Source of the DNA: JBCCMA01 sp039026595
GTDB lineage: Bacteria; Pseudomonadota; Gammaproteobacteria; Steroidobacterales; JBCCMA01
Assembly (NCBI GenBank): GCA_039026595.1
Contig: JBCCMA010000003.1
Coordinates: 1-62,716 of the forward strand
Length of the DNA: 62,716 nucleotides
Direction: 5' to 3'
Below the pieces are notes generated by a model. That model was not told the origin of the DNA. It worked only from the letters and a program-made list of their open reading frames with translations, and made no database searches. This document shows, piece by piece, positions 1 to 8,855 of the stretch (position 1 is the first letter of the stretch; the number at the start of each line of letters is the position of its first letter). The position numbers and the translations under genes are program-made.

Positions 1-1017
1 CAGGGGCGCGCGTTCTGGGTGCTCGACGATCTTTGGGTGCTGCGGCAAGCAGCAAACGCCCCGGCCGACAACGGACTGCACCTGTACACGCCACCCCGCT
101 GGTCGATGGGCAAACCCGGTGGACGCGGACGTACATTTGAAGGCAAGAACCCCTCGCCGCACGTGCCGCTTTATTACGTCATCCGCGACGAAGTGGACGA
201 CGACGCCACGCTGAAAATCGACATCCTCGATGCGGGCGGCGCGGTGGTCCGTACGATGGCTAGCCGCGAAGGCGATCAGGAGCGCTGCGAGAAGGGCAAC
301 GAAGAGCCGCGCCAACCGATCAAGCACAAGTACGCGCCGACAAAGAAGGGCTTCAACAAATGGCACTGGAACATGAAATCCGAGGACGTGCCGTGCATCG
401 AGAACATCCTGATCCACGCTGGTTTTAACGGTCCGAGCGTGGCGCCCGGAGACTATACCGCTCGGCTGACCCTGGGTGACTTGACCAGCGAGGTATCGTT
501 TCGTGTGGCCCAAGACCCGCGCTCGTCGGCAAGCCCGGACGAGATCAGCGATTGGGCGAACACACTAGCAACGGTCAAAGCGATGCTGAGCGATGCGCTT
601 CAGGCCCTCGATCAGGCGCGTCAGGCACGCGATCAAATTACCGCGTTAATAAGCGAGCACGACGACACGCAATTGCGTGCACTTGCCGAAAACGCAGTAT
701 CCGGCATCGACGTCTGGGAGAAGAAAATCACACAGCTCAAACATGAGACCTACGAGGATGAAGACGCGTGGGCCACGATGTTTGACGGTCAGGTGCGTTA
801 CCTGATGGAAACCATCGATCGATCCGGGGCACCCATTACAGGCGGGATGCGAACGAGGCTGGCCGATCTCACGCAACAATGGGTTGAACTGCAGCAAGAG
901 CTGCGCAACATCACCGCCAATTATATTGTGCCGATCAACGACTGGGCGTATACGCGGCAGGAACCGTACGTCGTGCACCCCGGCGGACATACGGTGACCG
1001 CAGACGGCGGTACGTAA
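1..1017 (+). CDS. C-terminal part of a large BNR/VPS10-type beta-propeller protein (partial)
   Basis: The frame is already open at the left window edge (first residues QGRAFWVLDDL), so the N-terminus lies outside; 338 residues are visible. GRxFWVLDD is the motif that closes the propeller in the large proteins usually annotated as VPS10/sortilin-like or BNR-repeat 'glycosyl hydrolases'. After it come a beta-rich Ig-like segment (about residues 55-170, with a PGxYxARLTLGD strand pair and an FRVAQDPR end) and a helical, charged C-terminal region (about 175-320). The family is mostly exported; substrate and true activity are unknown, and nothing here proves catalysis. It converges with the amine oxidase, with about 28 bp between the two stops. 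Confidence 0.7.
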   Translation, partial: QGRAFWVLDDLWVLRQAANAPADNGLHLYTPPRWSMGKPGGRGRTFEGKNPSPHVPLYYVIRDEVDDDATLKIDILDAGGAVVRTMASREGDQERCEKGNEEPRQPIKHKYAPTKKGFNKWHWNMKSEDVPCIENILIHAGFNGPSVAPGDYTARLTLGDLTSEVSFRVAQDPRSSASPDEISDWANTLATVKAMLSDALQALDQARQARDQITALISEHDDTQLRALAENAVSGIDVWEKKITQLKHETYEDEDAWATMFDGQVRYLMETIDRSGAPITGGMRTRLADLTQQWVELQQELRNITANYIVPINDWAYTRQEPYVVHPGGHTVTADGGT

Positions 1018-1045
1018 CGGAGCCCAGTGCTTGGTGCGCGAGCAA

Positions 1046-2266
1046 TCAGCCGTAGGCGCGCCCCAAAACCGATAGCGCCCGCTGCACCAATTCCGAGTCA
1101 GACTCGTTGGCGAGCGCCAACGCGGGCTCCGCCCCATTGAACGCGAGAAGCACCGGCGCCCCGGTAAACTTATGGACATTGAACCACTGGTTGAATTGCC
1201 CCTGTGCCAATCCGGTATCTGGCGTGAGTATCCACGACGGCTCGGAGTCCCAGAACGGTTCTTCGAATGACAGGTAGAGTTTATCGAGGGTGCCAAAACC
1301 CAGGCGGGTTATTGCCTCGCGCATCTTGCGCGGCAGCGGAGGATCAAACGCGGGTCGATTCCGTTTCAACACGCCGAGCGGGACGGTAACGATAACCGCG
1401 TCGAAGCGCATCGCATCATTGCCCGGTGCATCGATGAGGACACCCGACGCGTCGTAGATGACACGTCGCACAGGCGTATCCAGCCGAACCTCATAGTCGC
1501 CTTCGAGCGCTGAGAAAATCTGATCGTAGCCGTTGGGGAACAGAACGTCGGGCCCGTCGTAGTCATCCGCGAACAGATAGGACCACACGCTGATCTGCTT
1601 CAGGCTGGCGCCTGCAGTGTGCTGGATTGAAGTGACCTCATCCATCCAGCCGGGAAGCGCGCCGTCATCAAGCGTCCGACCTTCTGCGCGCGCCCGCCAA
1701 GAGGGAGGGGTCTCCCGACGTGACAGCGACAGCGAATCGGCCATGGCCGTGAGCGGGTTGTCGTCGATCCCGTGAATCCAGCTGGCTCCAAGATCGAGCG
1801 CCGGACCCAACTCACGGCTGGTTTGGATTCGACCACCCAGTCGATCGCGCGCCTCGAATACGGTCACGGACACGCCCTCTTCGGCCAGAGCATGCGCGGC
1901 ACTGAGACCGCTCATGCCGGCGCCGACCACCGCGACGCGCTGATGTCCGCGCTCCAGAACCTTGCCCGCGGCCAATCGTCCGGATTCCTCGGCGGCGTGC
2001 ACTGTGCTGCTGCGTTTTGGGTTAGCGGCTTCACCCGCAAGATAGACGCAGTCAAGAACAGGTCGGGTCAGTACGCGATGGTGTTTACGGCGCGCGCCCT
2101 TTGCGATGAAAGAATAGGATCCACCGGCGAGCGGATCGCGGCTCCAGTTGGTGCGCAGGTAGCCAGAAAGAGGTGGCAAGGTGGGGTTCTTACCAAGCGC
2201 GACGGGCCCAAGCGCCGACGCGCACACCCAAAGACCACTTTTGCTCAAAAAACGCCGGCGATTCAT
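1046..2266 (-). CDS. FAD-dependent amine oxidase with circularly permuted domain order
   Basis: This 406-residue protein starts with a twin-arginine-like leader (MNRRRFLSK, then a hydrophobic stretch), which suggests export with bound cofactor. The FAD dinucleotide-binding motif VAVVGAGMSGLSAA begins only at about residue 111, followed by FEARDRLGGRI and a substrate-domain region including VIVTVPLGVL, as in LSD1/polyamine-oxidase-type flavoenzymes. The segment that normally ends such enzymes (TNWSRDPLAGGSYSF, then VYLAGEAANPKRSSTVHAAEESGRLAA in two pieces) sits instead at about residues 39-100, before the Rossmann motif. The protein stops at ALSVLGRAYG, exactly where the normal C-terminal segment would begin. 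Order is therefore C-segment, then N-segment, then middle. Amine substrate unknown. Confidence 0.8.
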   Translation of the reverse strand: MNRRRFLSKSGLWVCASALGPVALGKNPTLPPLSGYLRTNWSRDPLAGGSYSFIAKGARRKHHRVLTRPVLDCVYLAGEAANPKRSSTVHAAEESGRLAAGKVLERGHQRVAVVGAGMSGLSAAHALAEEGVSVTVFEARDRLGGRIQTSRELGPALDLGASWIHGIDDNPLTAMADSLSLSRRETPPSWRARAEGRTLDDGALPGWMDEVTSIQHTAGASLKQISVWSYLFADDYDGPDVLFPNGYDQIFSALEGDYEVRLDTPVRRVIYDASGVLIDAPGNDAMRFDAVIVTVPLGVLKRNRPAFDPPLPRKMREAITRLGFGTLDKLYLSFEEPFWDSEPSWILTPDTGLAQGQFNQWFNVHKFTGAPVLLAFNGAEPALALANESDSELVQRALSVLGRAYG

Positions 2267-2400
2267 TTCTGTGTGGCTTTTGTCTATGTCGTGTTTGTTC
2301 CGACCATGTAAGCGATTGCGTGATGGCGCACGCAGCAGATACGCAGTGTTGCCACTGCCCGTGATCTGCTACGCGCGGCCGATCACAGCGAACCGGCGGC

Positions 2401-2886
2401 TTAGGCGAACTCGGGTGGCGAGTAGGGGAGCGACGAGTGATGCAGGATGATCCGCAACGTGCCGTCCGCGTCTTTTTTGTAGCCCCAGCTTTTGTCCACT
2501 TTGGTGACCTGACCGTCTTTGTCAGTCATGGTGACCCAGCCCATCCACATGGCCACATCGCCTTCAATGAAGCTCGCAGACGTCTCCGAAAAAACCTCGC
2601 GCCAGCCTTTCAGAGCAAAGCCACCGTCGAGTGGAAAGTCCGAATCATGGGCGACAAAGTACGACAGTGCGCCCTTCTTTGTAGGACGAAATGTTTTCTC
2701 TCCGCTTGCCAGCGTGGGCTTGAACATGACGGGGCCGAGGTTGTAGCCGTAGGCGGCATCCAGAACGTCGTTGGCAATGCGGCGTGCGCCGTCGATGCCG
2801 TCCGATTCATACGCCTTTGCGATGGCAACCAGAGCGTCGCCCCAGGCAACGCGCGCCGCGTCCAGGTCAGCTTCGGTAATGGACAT
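2401..2886 (-). CDS. NTF2/SnoaL-like small protein
   Basis: A 161-residue soluble protein. It has an N-terminal helix with AWGDAL, a central FKPTLASGEKTFRPTKKGALSYF-type core (best seen at residues 55-77), an FIEGDVAMWMGW strand, and an ending of ILHHSSLPY. That pattern matches a cone-fold family often mislabelled phosphoribosyl-AMP cyclohydrolase in databases; I see no HisI metal-binding Cys motif, so that name should not be used. A good ribosome-binding site (AAGGAG) lies 7-8 bases before the ATG. The 178 bp upstream, to the GST stop, show nothing else recognisable. Function unknown; the family is sometimes likened to the CaMKII association domain. Confidence 0.65.
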   Translation of the reverse strand: MSITEADLDAARVAWGDALVAIAKAYESDGIDGARRIANDVLDAAYGYNLGPVMFKPTLASGEKTFRPTKKGALSYFVAHDSDFPLDGGFALKGWREVFSETSASFIEGDVAMWMGWVTMTDKDGQVTKVDKSWGYKKDADGTLRIILHHSSLPYSPPEFA

Positions 2887-3065
2887 ATAGACTCCTTAGA
2901 ATACGTTGGTAAATCAGCCACTTACATGAGAGGAGTGAGCGCGCAGGGCAGGAAGCGCGCGCTCAATTCGCGTGGCTTGAATACGTGAGCGGCTTAAACT
3001 ACCGGGATAGAAGTGAATTTCCAAGATAAATCAGACGGTGTTTAAGCGCCGCCATCAGAAGGATT

Positions 3066-3722
3066 TTATCCGCCCTTTTCCTCGTGCGGCAGCACCTGCG
3101 TCTCCGCTTCGGCCGCGGCCTGCCACTGCTGCATGTCCGGATCAGCGTGTATGAAATCGACAAACCGCTGCGCCGCCGGCGTCAGCTCCACACCATAGGT
3201 CAGGAAACGTGACGCCACCGGCGCATACATGGCATCGGCGATGGTAAAGCCGCCTACCAGACCGCCATCCAGATGGCCAAACCTCTCTGCACACTCGTCC
3301 CAGATGGCAAGAACCCGCGCGACATCACCGACGGCTCGTTCGCTCGGCGCGAGTAACCGACCTCGAGCACGGCAGTTCATGGGCATCTCGCTACGCAGCG
3401 CCGGGAAGCCCGAGTGCATTTCCGCGCTGATGCAACGTGCAAAGGCGCGACGCGTACCGTCATCGGGCCAAAGGCCCGCATGCGGCATCCGGTCTGCAAT
3501 CACATCGGCGATTGCCAGCGAGTCCCAGATCACTTCATCGCCCAGGTGCAGCGCCGGCACCGTTCGCGATGGCGACAGATTGCCGATACGGGCGTCGAAC
3601 TCCGGCGTGTCGAGGTCGAGCTTGAGTTCGTCGAATTCCAGACCGGCCTTGCGTGCAACAAGCCATGCGCGCAACGACCACGACGAGTAGTTCTTGCTGC
3701 CGATAACCAACGTGTTCTTCAT
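3066..3722 (-). CDS. Glutathione S-transferase family protein
   Basis: 218 residues. The thioredoxin-fold N-domain has the catalytic-site region GSKNYSSWSLRAW (residues 8-20; a Ser in the SSWSLR motif is the usual activating residue) and the glutathione-binding turn SRTVPALHLGD followed by IWDSLAI (residues 52-72). An all-helical C-domain follows, with FTIADAMYAPV as the conserved N-capping segment. Cytosolic glutathione conjugation or peroxide reduction is the family role; the substrate is unknown. Its ATG overlaps the trpA stop (ATGA), so it is translated as the last gene of the trp operon; a link to tryptophan synthesis is not evident. Confidence 0.85.
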   Translation of the reverse strand: MKNTLVIGSKNYSSWSLRAWLVARKAGLEFDELKLDLDTPEFDARIGNLSPSRTVPALHLGDEVIWDSLAIADVIADRMPHAGLWPDDGTRRAFARCISAEMHSGFPALRSEMPMNCRARGRLLAPSERAVGDVARVLAIWDECAERFGHLDGGLVGGFTIADAMYAPVASRFLTYGVELTPAAQRFVDFIHADPDMQQWQAAAEAETQVLPHEEKGG

Positions 3723-4540
3723 GCCGCGCCCGCCTGAATGTGAAGCGACCGAACAAACGACGCCACATCCTCACCCTGTTCCGCCAGTTCAATCAGTCGC
3801 GATCCGACCACGACACCATCGGCGTGCGCTGCAAGGGCCGCCACCTGGTCGGGGCCTCGAATGCCGAAGCCCGCACAAACGGGCCGCTCGCTGACCGCAC
3901 GCACCCGCGCGAGATAGTCCGCGACACGTTCAAGATCCGGTGCGGCATCGCCGGTGGGTGCACCGGCTTTTGCGCCTCCGGTAATCCCGGTGACGGTCAC
4001 CGCGTAAACAAAGCCACCGCTGGCCGCACACAGCGTGGCCAGCCGATCCGCCGGCGTCACCGGTGTCACCAACTGAACCAACGCGAGGCCCTGCGCTTCG
4101 AGTGGCGTGCGCATGGGCGCGCTCTCTTCGTACGGCAGATCCGGCACGATAAAACCCGATACCCCGCTCTCGCGCGCGCGACGCGCGAGCGTCTCGTAGC
4201 CCATCGCCAGCATCGGGTTCAGATAGCCCATTAGCAACAGCGGGCATGCCCAGTTTCTGTCTGCCAGTGTGCGCAGAATCCAGTCCAGCGAGACGCCGTT
4301 GGCCAACGCCGTCTGGCTGGCCCGTTGAATGGTCATGCCGTCAGCCATCGGGTCGGTGAACGGCACGCCGATTTCGACCACGTCCGCCGCTTCGGTTAAC
4401 GCGCCCAGATTTGCAACAAACGATGCCTTGTCGGGGAAGCCCGCAGTCATGAACGCGACAACGGCCGGGCGACCCTCGTCATTCGCCCGTCGAATCGCCG
4501 CTTCGATGGCGTCGGCGCCCACATCGACCACTGCGCTCAT
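3719..4540 (-). CDS. trpA: Tryptophan synthase alpha subunit
   Basis: 273 residues, a TIM barrel that cleaves indole-3-glycerol phosphate to indole and glyceraldehyde-3-phosphate and passes indole through a tunnel to TrpB. The catalytic pair is visible: Glu56 in VVEIGVPFTDP and Asp67 in MADG, equivalent to Glu49 and Asp60 of the enteric enzyme. The phosphate-binding glycine region appears later as GFGIRGPDQV and GVVVGSRLIEL. The ATG overlaps the trpB stop by ATGA, and its own stop overlaps the GST start, so expression should be stoichiometrically coupled with TrpB. Length and motifs are normal. Confidence 0.97.
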   Translation of the reverse strand: MSAVVDVGADAIEAAIRRANDEGRPAVVAFMTAGFPDKASFVANLGALTEAADVVEIGVPFTDPMADGMTIQRASQTALANGVSLDWILRTLADRNWACPLLLMGYLNPMLAMGYETLARRARESGVSGFIVPDLPYEESAPMRTPLEAQGLALVQLVTPVTPADRLATLCAASGGFVYAVTVTGITGGAKAGAPTGDAAPDLERVADYLARVRAVSERPVCAGFGIRGPDQVAALAAHADGVVVGSRLIELAEQGEDVASFVRSLHIQAGAA

Positions 4541-5766
4541 GCCCGTGGCTCCAGCGAGCGCAGCGTGGGCAAATCCTTGTCACCCCGTCCCGAGAAACCG
4601 ATCAGAATTTGGGCGCCGGGATGCGCACGCGCGTAGTTGCGCGCGCCGGCCATGGCGTGCGCGGTTTCGATGGCCGGCAGGATGCCTTCGGTGCGACAGC
4701 ATTCGTCGAGCGCGTCGAGCGCTTCATCGTCGCGAATCGATACGTAGCGTGCGCGCCCGGTCGCCTGCAGTAACGCGTGTTCCGGACCAACACCCGGATA
4801 ATCCAGACCCGCCGACACCGAGTGGGTTTCCTGAATCTGGCCGTCCTGGTCGTGCAAGAGCATGGACATGGCACCGTGCAGGACACCGGGTTTGCCGGAG
4901 ACCAGCGACGCCGAATTATCACCGAGCCCCTCACCGCGCCCACCGGCTTCGACGCCGAGGAGGTCGGTGTCTGTATCGCCGATCAACGGGTGGAACAGCC
5001 CGATCGCATTGGAGCCCCCACCCACACACGCAATCGCGACATCGGCGCGGACCCCCGCGCGCGCCATCAGCTGATCGCGCGCCTCTTCGCCGATAACCGA
5101 CTGAAGCTGACACACCAGCCGCGGGTAGGGGTGCGGACCCACCGCCGAACCCAGCAGATAGTAGGTTTCCATCGGCGATGCGACCCAGTCCCGCAGTGCC
5201 TCGTCAATGGCCGAACGCAGCGTGCGATCGCCGTTCTCCACGGCCACAACCTCAGCGCCGAGCCGACGCATCCGATCTACATTGGGCGCCTGGCGTTCCA
5301 CATCGATGGCGCCCATGTACACACGACACGGCAACCCGAGCCGCGCGCAGGCCGCCGCGCTGGCCACACCGTGCTGGCCCGCGCCCGTCTCGGCGATGAT
5401 GCGCGTGACGCCAAGGTGTTTTGCGAGCAGCGCCTGCCCCACCGCGTTGTTGATCTTGTGTGCCCCGGTGTGTGCGAGGTCTTCGCGCTTGAGCCACACA
5501 TGGGCACCCCACGCCTCGCTCAGCCGCGTGGCATAGGTGAGCGGCGTCGGACGGCCCACCCACGTGGCAAGCTCGTCCTTGAACGCAGTCTGAAACGCGT
5601 CGGTGTCGAGCACATCGCGCATACCGGTCTCGAGGCGTTCCAGCGCCGGCACCAGCGTCTCGGGAACGTATCTTCCACCGAACGGGCCATAACGACCGCG
5701 CGCATCCGGATACTCGCCGGCCACCAGCGACGCGTGCATCGCGTCGGTTTCAGGTTGCGTGAGCAT
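4537..5766 (-). CDS. trpB: Tryptophan synthase beta chain
   Basis: 409 residues; PLP enzyme that condenses indole with serine to give tryptophan. The PLP lysine lies in HTGAHKINN (Lys104), the phosphate loop in GGGSNAIG, and the N-terminal RYGPFGGRYVPETL is the family signature. It is the TrpB1 type that pairs with TrpA. The start ATG has an AGGAG site about 8 bases upstream. This is the only trp junction without overlap: 35 bp separate it from trpF and contain a 15-bp tandem duplication. Confidence 0.97.
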   Translation of the reverse strand: MLTQPETDAMHASLVAGEYPDARGRYGPFGGRYVPETLVPALERLETGMRDVLDTDAFQTAFKDELATWVGRPTPLTYATRLSEAWGAHVWLKREDLAHTGAHKINNAVGQALLAKHLGVTRIIAETGAGQHGVASAAACARLGLPCRVYMGAIDVERQAPNVDRMRRLGAEVVAVENGDRTLRSAIDEALRDWVASPMETYYLLGSAVGPHPYPRLVCQLQSVIGEEARDQLMARAGVRADVAIACVGGGSNAIGLFHPLIGDTDTDLLGVEAGGRGEGLGDNSASLVSGKPGVLHGAMSMLLHDQDGQIQETHSVSAGLDYPGVGPEHALLQATGRARYVSIRDDEALDALDECCRTEGILPAIETAHAMAGARNYARAHPGAQILIGFSGRGDKDLPTLRSLEPRA

Positions 5767-5776
5767 GCTTTTGTCT

Positions 5777-5806
5777 CCTCATGCGATCAGGCCTCATGCG
5801 ATCAGG
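5777..5806. repeat. 15-bp perfect tandem duplication in the trpF-trpB junction
   Basis: The 15-mer CCTCATGCGATCAGG occurs at 5777-5791 and again immediately at 5792-5806, and the next base is C after both. The second copy carries the trpF stop codon (5802-5804); the first lies next to the trpB ribosome-binding site. It looks like a slipped-strand duplication that pushed apart genes that otherwise overlap throughout the operon. Confidence 0.9.
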
Positions 5807-6383
5807 CAGCAGCTCGCGCCGCCTGCACAAAATCGAAAATAAGATTCGGGTCTTTCCGCCCCCGTGTACGTTCAACACCACTGCTGACGTCCACACCGAA
5901 CGGCCGTACAGCGGTGATGCCCGCGGTCACGTTTTCAGGGTTCAAACCGCCCGCCAGAATTAGTTCGGTGCGCAAGGACAACGCCGCGGCAACCGACCAG
6001 TCGCAGGTATCACCGGTCCCGCTGTCCGCGCCTTCGAACAACAAGCGCGGCGGCGGATCACTCGGCGCATCATCACGGTAGACCGGCAGCGCCGTAACGC
6101 GCCCAGCGAGCATCACGCCGTGCAGATCAGGCGCGTCGGACTGCAGCCAGTCCGGTTGGATGCACGCGCAGACCTCCGTGATCCAAGCCATCCGCGGATG
6201 CCGCATCACCGCCACAATCTCAGCGCGACCCCGCGCGTGGTTAACCAGCGGAGCCGCCTCATTGAGCGTCACCTCGCGCGGCGACGGCGCAAAGACAAAG
6301 CCCACCGCGTCTGCGCCCGCCTCAATCGCCGCGTCGATGGACTCGGTGTTGCGCAAACCGCAGATCTTGATCCACAGCGCCAT
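5802..6383 (-). CDS. trpF: Phosphoribosylanthranilate isomerase
   Basis: 193 residues, slightly short for the family (usually about 200-210). Converts N-(5'-phosphoribosyl)anthranilate to CdRP. Signature residues are present: KICGLRN near the start with the catalytic Cys (IKICG), GADAVGFVFAPSPRE, and the second catalytic Asp in FGVDVSSGVE, close to the C-terminus. I place the start at the ATG at 6383, which overlaps the trpC stop (ATGA), rather than the preceding TTG. Fifth trp gene in the unit. Confidence 0.95.
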   Translation of the reverse strand: MALWIKICGLRNTESIDAAIEAGADAVGFVFAPSPREVTLNEAAPLVNHARGRAEIVAVMRHPRMAWITEVCACIQPDWLQSDAPDLHGVMLAGRVTALPVYRDDAPSDPPPRLLFEGADSGTGDTCDWSVAAALSLRTELILAGGLNPENVTAGITAVRPFGVDVSSGVERTRGRKDPNLIFDFVQAARAAA

Positions 6384-7231
6384 CAACCGTGCCCCGGCTC
6401 GGGGTAAATACCGCTGGATCGCGCGATGGTCAGCATCGATTCCAGAAACGCCGTGGGCAGTCTGGCACGCATCAACGCCGTGCCGACCAAGGCCAGGCGA
6501 TAGCCCAGGCCCACAATCCGGCAGGCGTCCTGCGCATTCGCTACACCGCTTTCGGCCACCGACAAGAGACGGTGATCGAACAGCGGGGCGTGCGTGGCAA
6601 GGCGTTCCGGGTCGACATCGAGCGTGGTGAGATCCCGTGTATTGATCCCCACCAGCGGCCGCCGCTCGCGCTTGAGGGCCAGGTCCTGGCTCCGCGCGAG
6701 ATCGTCGGCGTCGAACGCTTCAATCAAAATGAACAAACCGAGTGCGTCCGCCACGTCGAGCATCTCGGACAACTGCGCGTCACTCAACATACGCGTGATC
6801 AACAGGGCGCCGCCCGCGCCGGCCGCCCGCGCCTCATAGAGCTGATACGGGTCCACCAGAAAGTCCTTGCGCATGACCGGGACCCCCTGCGACTCCACCG
6901 CCGCAGACGCCACCGACACGTGCGTCAGGTCGCCGCCAAAGCGCGACGGCTCGGTCAAAACCGAAATCGCGCAGGCGCCGCCGCGTGCGTAGGCCAGCGC
7001 GCGTTTCGCGATGGCATGGGGAACATTGTCATCATCCGCAAGTGCGCCTTCGGCCGGCGAATGACGTTTGATCTCAGCAATGATATCGAATCGATCAAAG
7101 CCCGCACGCAGCGCCGGTGGTGGTGGCATATCGGCCGTACGACTCTCCAGTTCGCTCAAGGGACGCGCGCCGCGCGCCTCGGCGCACCGCGCTTCGCTCG
7201 AACGTTGCATGCTGGCCAGAAAATCACTCAT
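6383..7231 (-). CDS. trpC: Indole-3-glycerol phosphate synthase
   Basis: 282 residues, stand-alone (not fused to TrpF as in enterics). Ring closure of CdRP to indole-3-glycerol phosphate. Motifs: FDIIAEIKRHSPAEG with the catalytic Lys and Glu, VLTEPSRFGGDL, VMRKDFLVDPYQ (catalytic Lys), GALLI, LVGINTRDLTT, and VAESGV. The ATG overlaps the trpD stop and the stop overlaps the trpF start, so it sits inside the overlapping chain trpE-G-D-C-F. Confidence 0.97.
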   Translation of the reverse strand: MSDFLASMQRSSEARCAEARGARPLSELESRTADMPPPPALRAGFDRFDIIAEIKRHSPAEGALADDDNVPHAIAKRALAYARGGACAISVLTEPSRFGGDLTHVSVASAAVESQGVPVMRKDFLVDPYQLYEARAAGAGGALLITRMLSDAQLSEMLDVADALGLFILIEAFDADDLARSQDLALKRERRPLVGINTRDLTTLDVDPERLATHAPLFDHRLLSVAESGVANAQDACRIVGLGYRLALVGTALMRARLPTAFLESMLTIARSSGIYPEPGHG

Positions 7232-8277
7232 CGACCGGAGACCGGCTGGCGTTCCTGAGCCGCGAGCGTGTCCAGCACCTGGGTCGCACGCTGATCGTGG
7301 ATTGCGTCACGCGCCATGCTGACTGCCGCCCGACGTGTGGTCGCCGCGCCGCAAACCTCAAGTGCAAGCGACGCACCGAGCACCAACGCGTCGAAGTGGG
7401 CATTCTCGACACGACCGCGCAGGACATCGCGCAGGGCGTCGGCGTTGTCGTTGGCATCCCCGCCCGCCAGCGCCTCCGGCGTGCAGCGCGCAAATCCGTC
7501 ATCACGCGGATCGCGTCGCTCGCTGATCACCTGGCCGGGTCGCACGTCGAACACATCGTACGCGCCGACCGGCGTGGCCTCGTCCCAGCCCGGCTCGCCG
7601 TGAATCACAAACGCCCGCTCAATGCGCATACCGCTCAGCGCTTCGGCCATCAATCTGGCGACCGGACGACTGAACGCGCCGATCACGGCAAACGGTGGCT
7701 CGGCCGGATTGGTCAGCGGACCGAGCACGTTGAATACCGTCCGGATGCCCATACCCTGACGCACCGGCGCCACCGCCTTCATCGCCGGGTGGTAAAACGG
7801 CGCAAACAAAAACGTAAAGCCAACCTGTTGCAACGCGCGAGCGGTGGCGGCCTCATCCATCGGCATCGGCAGCCCCAGATTCTCGAGCACGTCCGCGCTG
7901 CCGCTCCGGCTTGAGACCGACCGGTTACCGTGTTTGACCACCGGCACCCCGCACGCTGCGGTCAGAAGGGCACTGCCCGTGGACAGATTGAGGCTGCCCG
8001 ATCCGTCACCCCCGGTGCCGACAATGTCGATGGCTTTTTGCTCGGTCACAAGCGACGGGCGACGCGCCAGAGCGCGCATGGCGTTGGCAAACCCGCGGAT
8101 CTCTTCGGCGGTCTCGCCTTTGGCACGCAGCGCCGTCAGCACGGCAGCGGAGAGGACAGGCGATACCTCTTCATCGGTCAGTGCACGCAGCACGTCAGAG
8201 GCCTGCGACTCGGACAGGTTCTGGCCGGCCAGCACGTGTTCAAGCGCTTGACGCAACAACGCGGTCGATTCGCTCAT
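7228..8277 (-). CDS. trpD: Anthranilate phosphoribosyltransferase
   Basis: 349 residues; transfers phosphoribose from PRPP to anthranilate. The PRPP/metal-binding loop is clear: DIVGTGGDGSGSLNLST and KHGNRSVSSRSGSADVLENLG, followed by FLFAPFYHPAMK and RTVFNVLGPLTNPA. Separate from TrpG, unlike the enteric fusion. Overlaps trpG and trpC by four bases at its two ends. Confidence 0.97.
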   Translation of the reverse strand: MSESTALLRQALEHVLAGQNLSESQASDVLRALTDEEVSPVLSAAVLTALRAKGETAEEIRGFANAMRALARRPSLVTEQKAIDIVGTGGDGSGSLNLSTGSALLTAACGVPVVKHGNRSVSSRSGSADVLENLGLPMPMDEAATARALQQVGFTFLFAPFYHPAMKAVAPVRQGMGIRTVFNVLGPLTNPAEPPFAVIGAFSRPVARLMAEALSGMRIERAFVIHGEPGWDEATPVGAYDVFDVRPGQVISERRDPRDDGFARCTPEALAGGDANDNADALRDVLRGRVENAHFDALVLGASLALEVCGAATTRRAAVSMARDAIHDQRATQVLDTLAAQERQPVSGR

Positions 8278-8855
8278 GGCTGAGAAACCTGAAGGAAGTT
8301 GTTGAGCAGTGTATTGCCCTCCGGCGTCAAAACGCTTTCGGGATGAAACTGCACACCCTCAACGCGGTGCTCACGATGGCGCACGCCCATAATTTCGCCG
8401 CGTGCTGTTCGAGAGGTAACGGTCAATACATCGGGCACGTACGGGGGATCGGCAATCAACGAGTGATAGCGCCCGATCTCCATCGGACTGTTGATGCCGT
8501 CAAAAACGCCCTTCCCGTCATGGTCGATCATGGACGTCTTGCCGTGCATCTGTCGCTCGGCGCGCACGATGCTCCCACCGAACGCTTCTATGATCGATTG
8601 GTGGCCAAGACACACGCCGAGTATCGGCACCCGCCCGGTAAAGGCCTGCACCGCCGCCACGCTGATACCCGCGGCACCCGGTTCTCCCGGACCCGGAGAA
8701 ATCACCAGATGCGAGATGTCCAGCGCCAGCGCGTCTTCAACCGAGATCTTGTCGTGGCGATACACCGGCACGTCGGCGCCCAGTGCCCGGAACGCCTGCA
8801 CCAGGTTGTAGGTGAAAGAGTCGTAATTGTCGATCAGAAGTACGCGCGCGCTCAC
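8274..8855 (-). CDS. trpG: Anthranilate synthase component II (glutamine amidotransferase)
   Basis: 193 residues, class I glutamine amidotransferase that supplies ammonia to TrpE. The catalytic Cys is in GVCLGHQSI, and the His/Glu pair in GVQFHPESV; the N-terminus reads LLIDNYDSFTYNL. The start is GTG (8855), overlapping the trpE stop as GTGA; no ATG fits. Homologues can double as PabA for folate synthesis; this copy is in the trp operon, so a trp role is primary. Confidence 0.96.
   Translation of the reverse strand: MSARVLLIDNYDSFTYNLVQAFRALGADVPVYRHDKISVEDALALDISHLVISPGPGEPGAAGISVAAVQAFTGRVPILGVCLGHQSIIEAFGGSIVRAERQMHGKTSMIDHDGKGVFDGINSPMEIGRYHSLIADPPYVPDVLTVTSRTARGEIMGVRHREHRVEGVQFHPESVLTPEGNTLLNNFLQVSQP

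Noticed and set aside
2401..2886. Phosphoribosyl-AMP cyclohydrolase (HisI) assignment
   Set aside because: The protein matches a family often given that name, but lacks the HisI metal-binding Cys motif and looks NTF2-like.
4777..6081. 434-codon frame antisense to trpB and trpF
   Set aside because: Both trp genes on the other strand carry full catalytic motifs; this frame has none.
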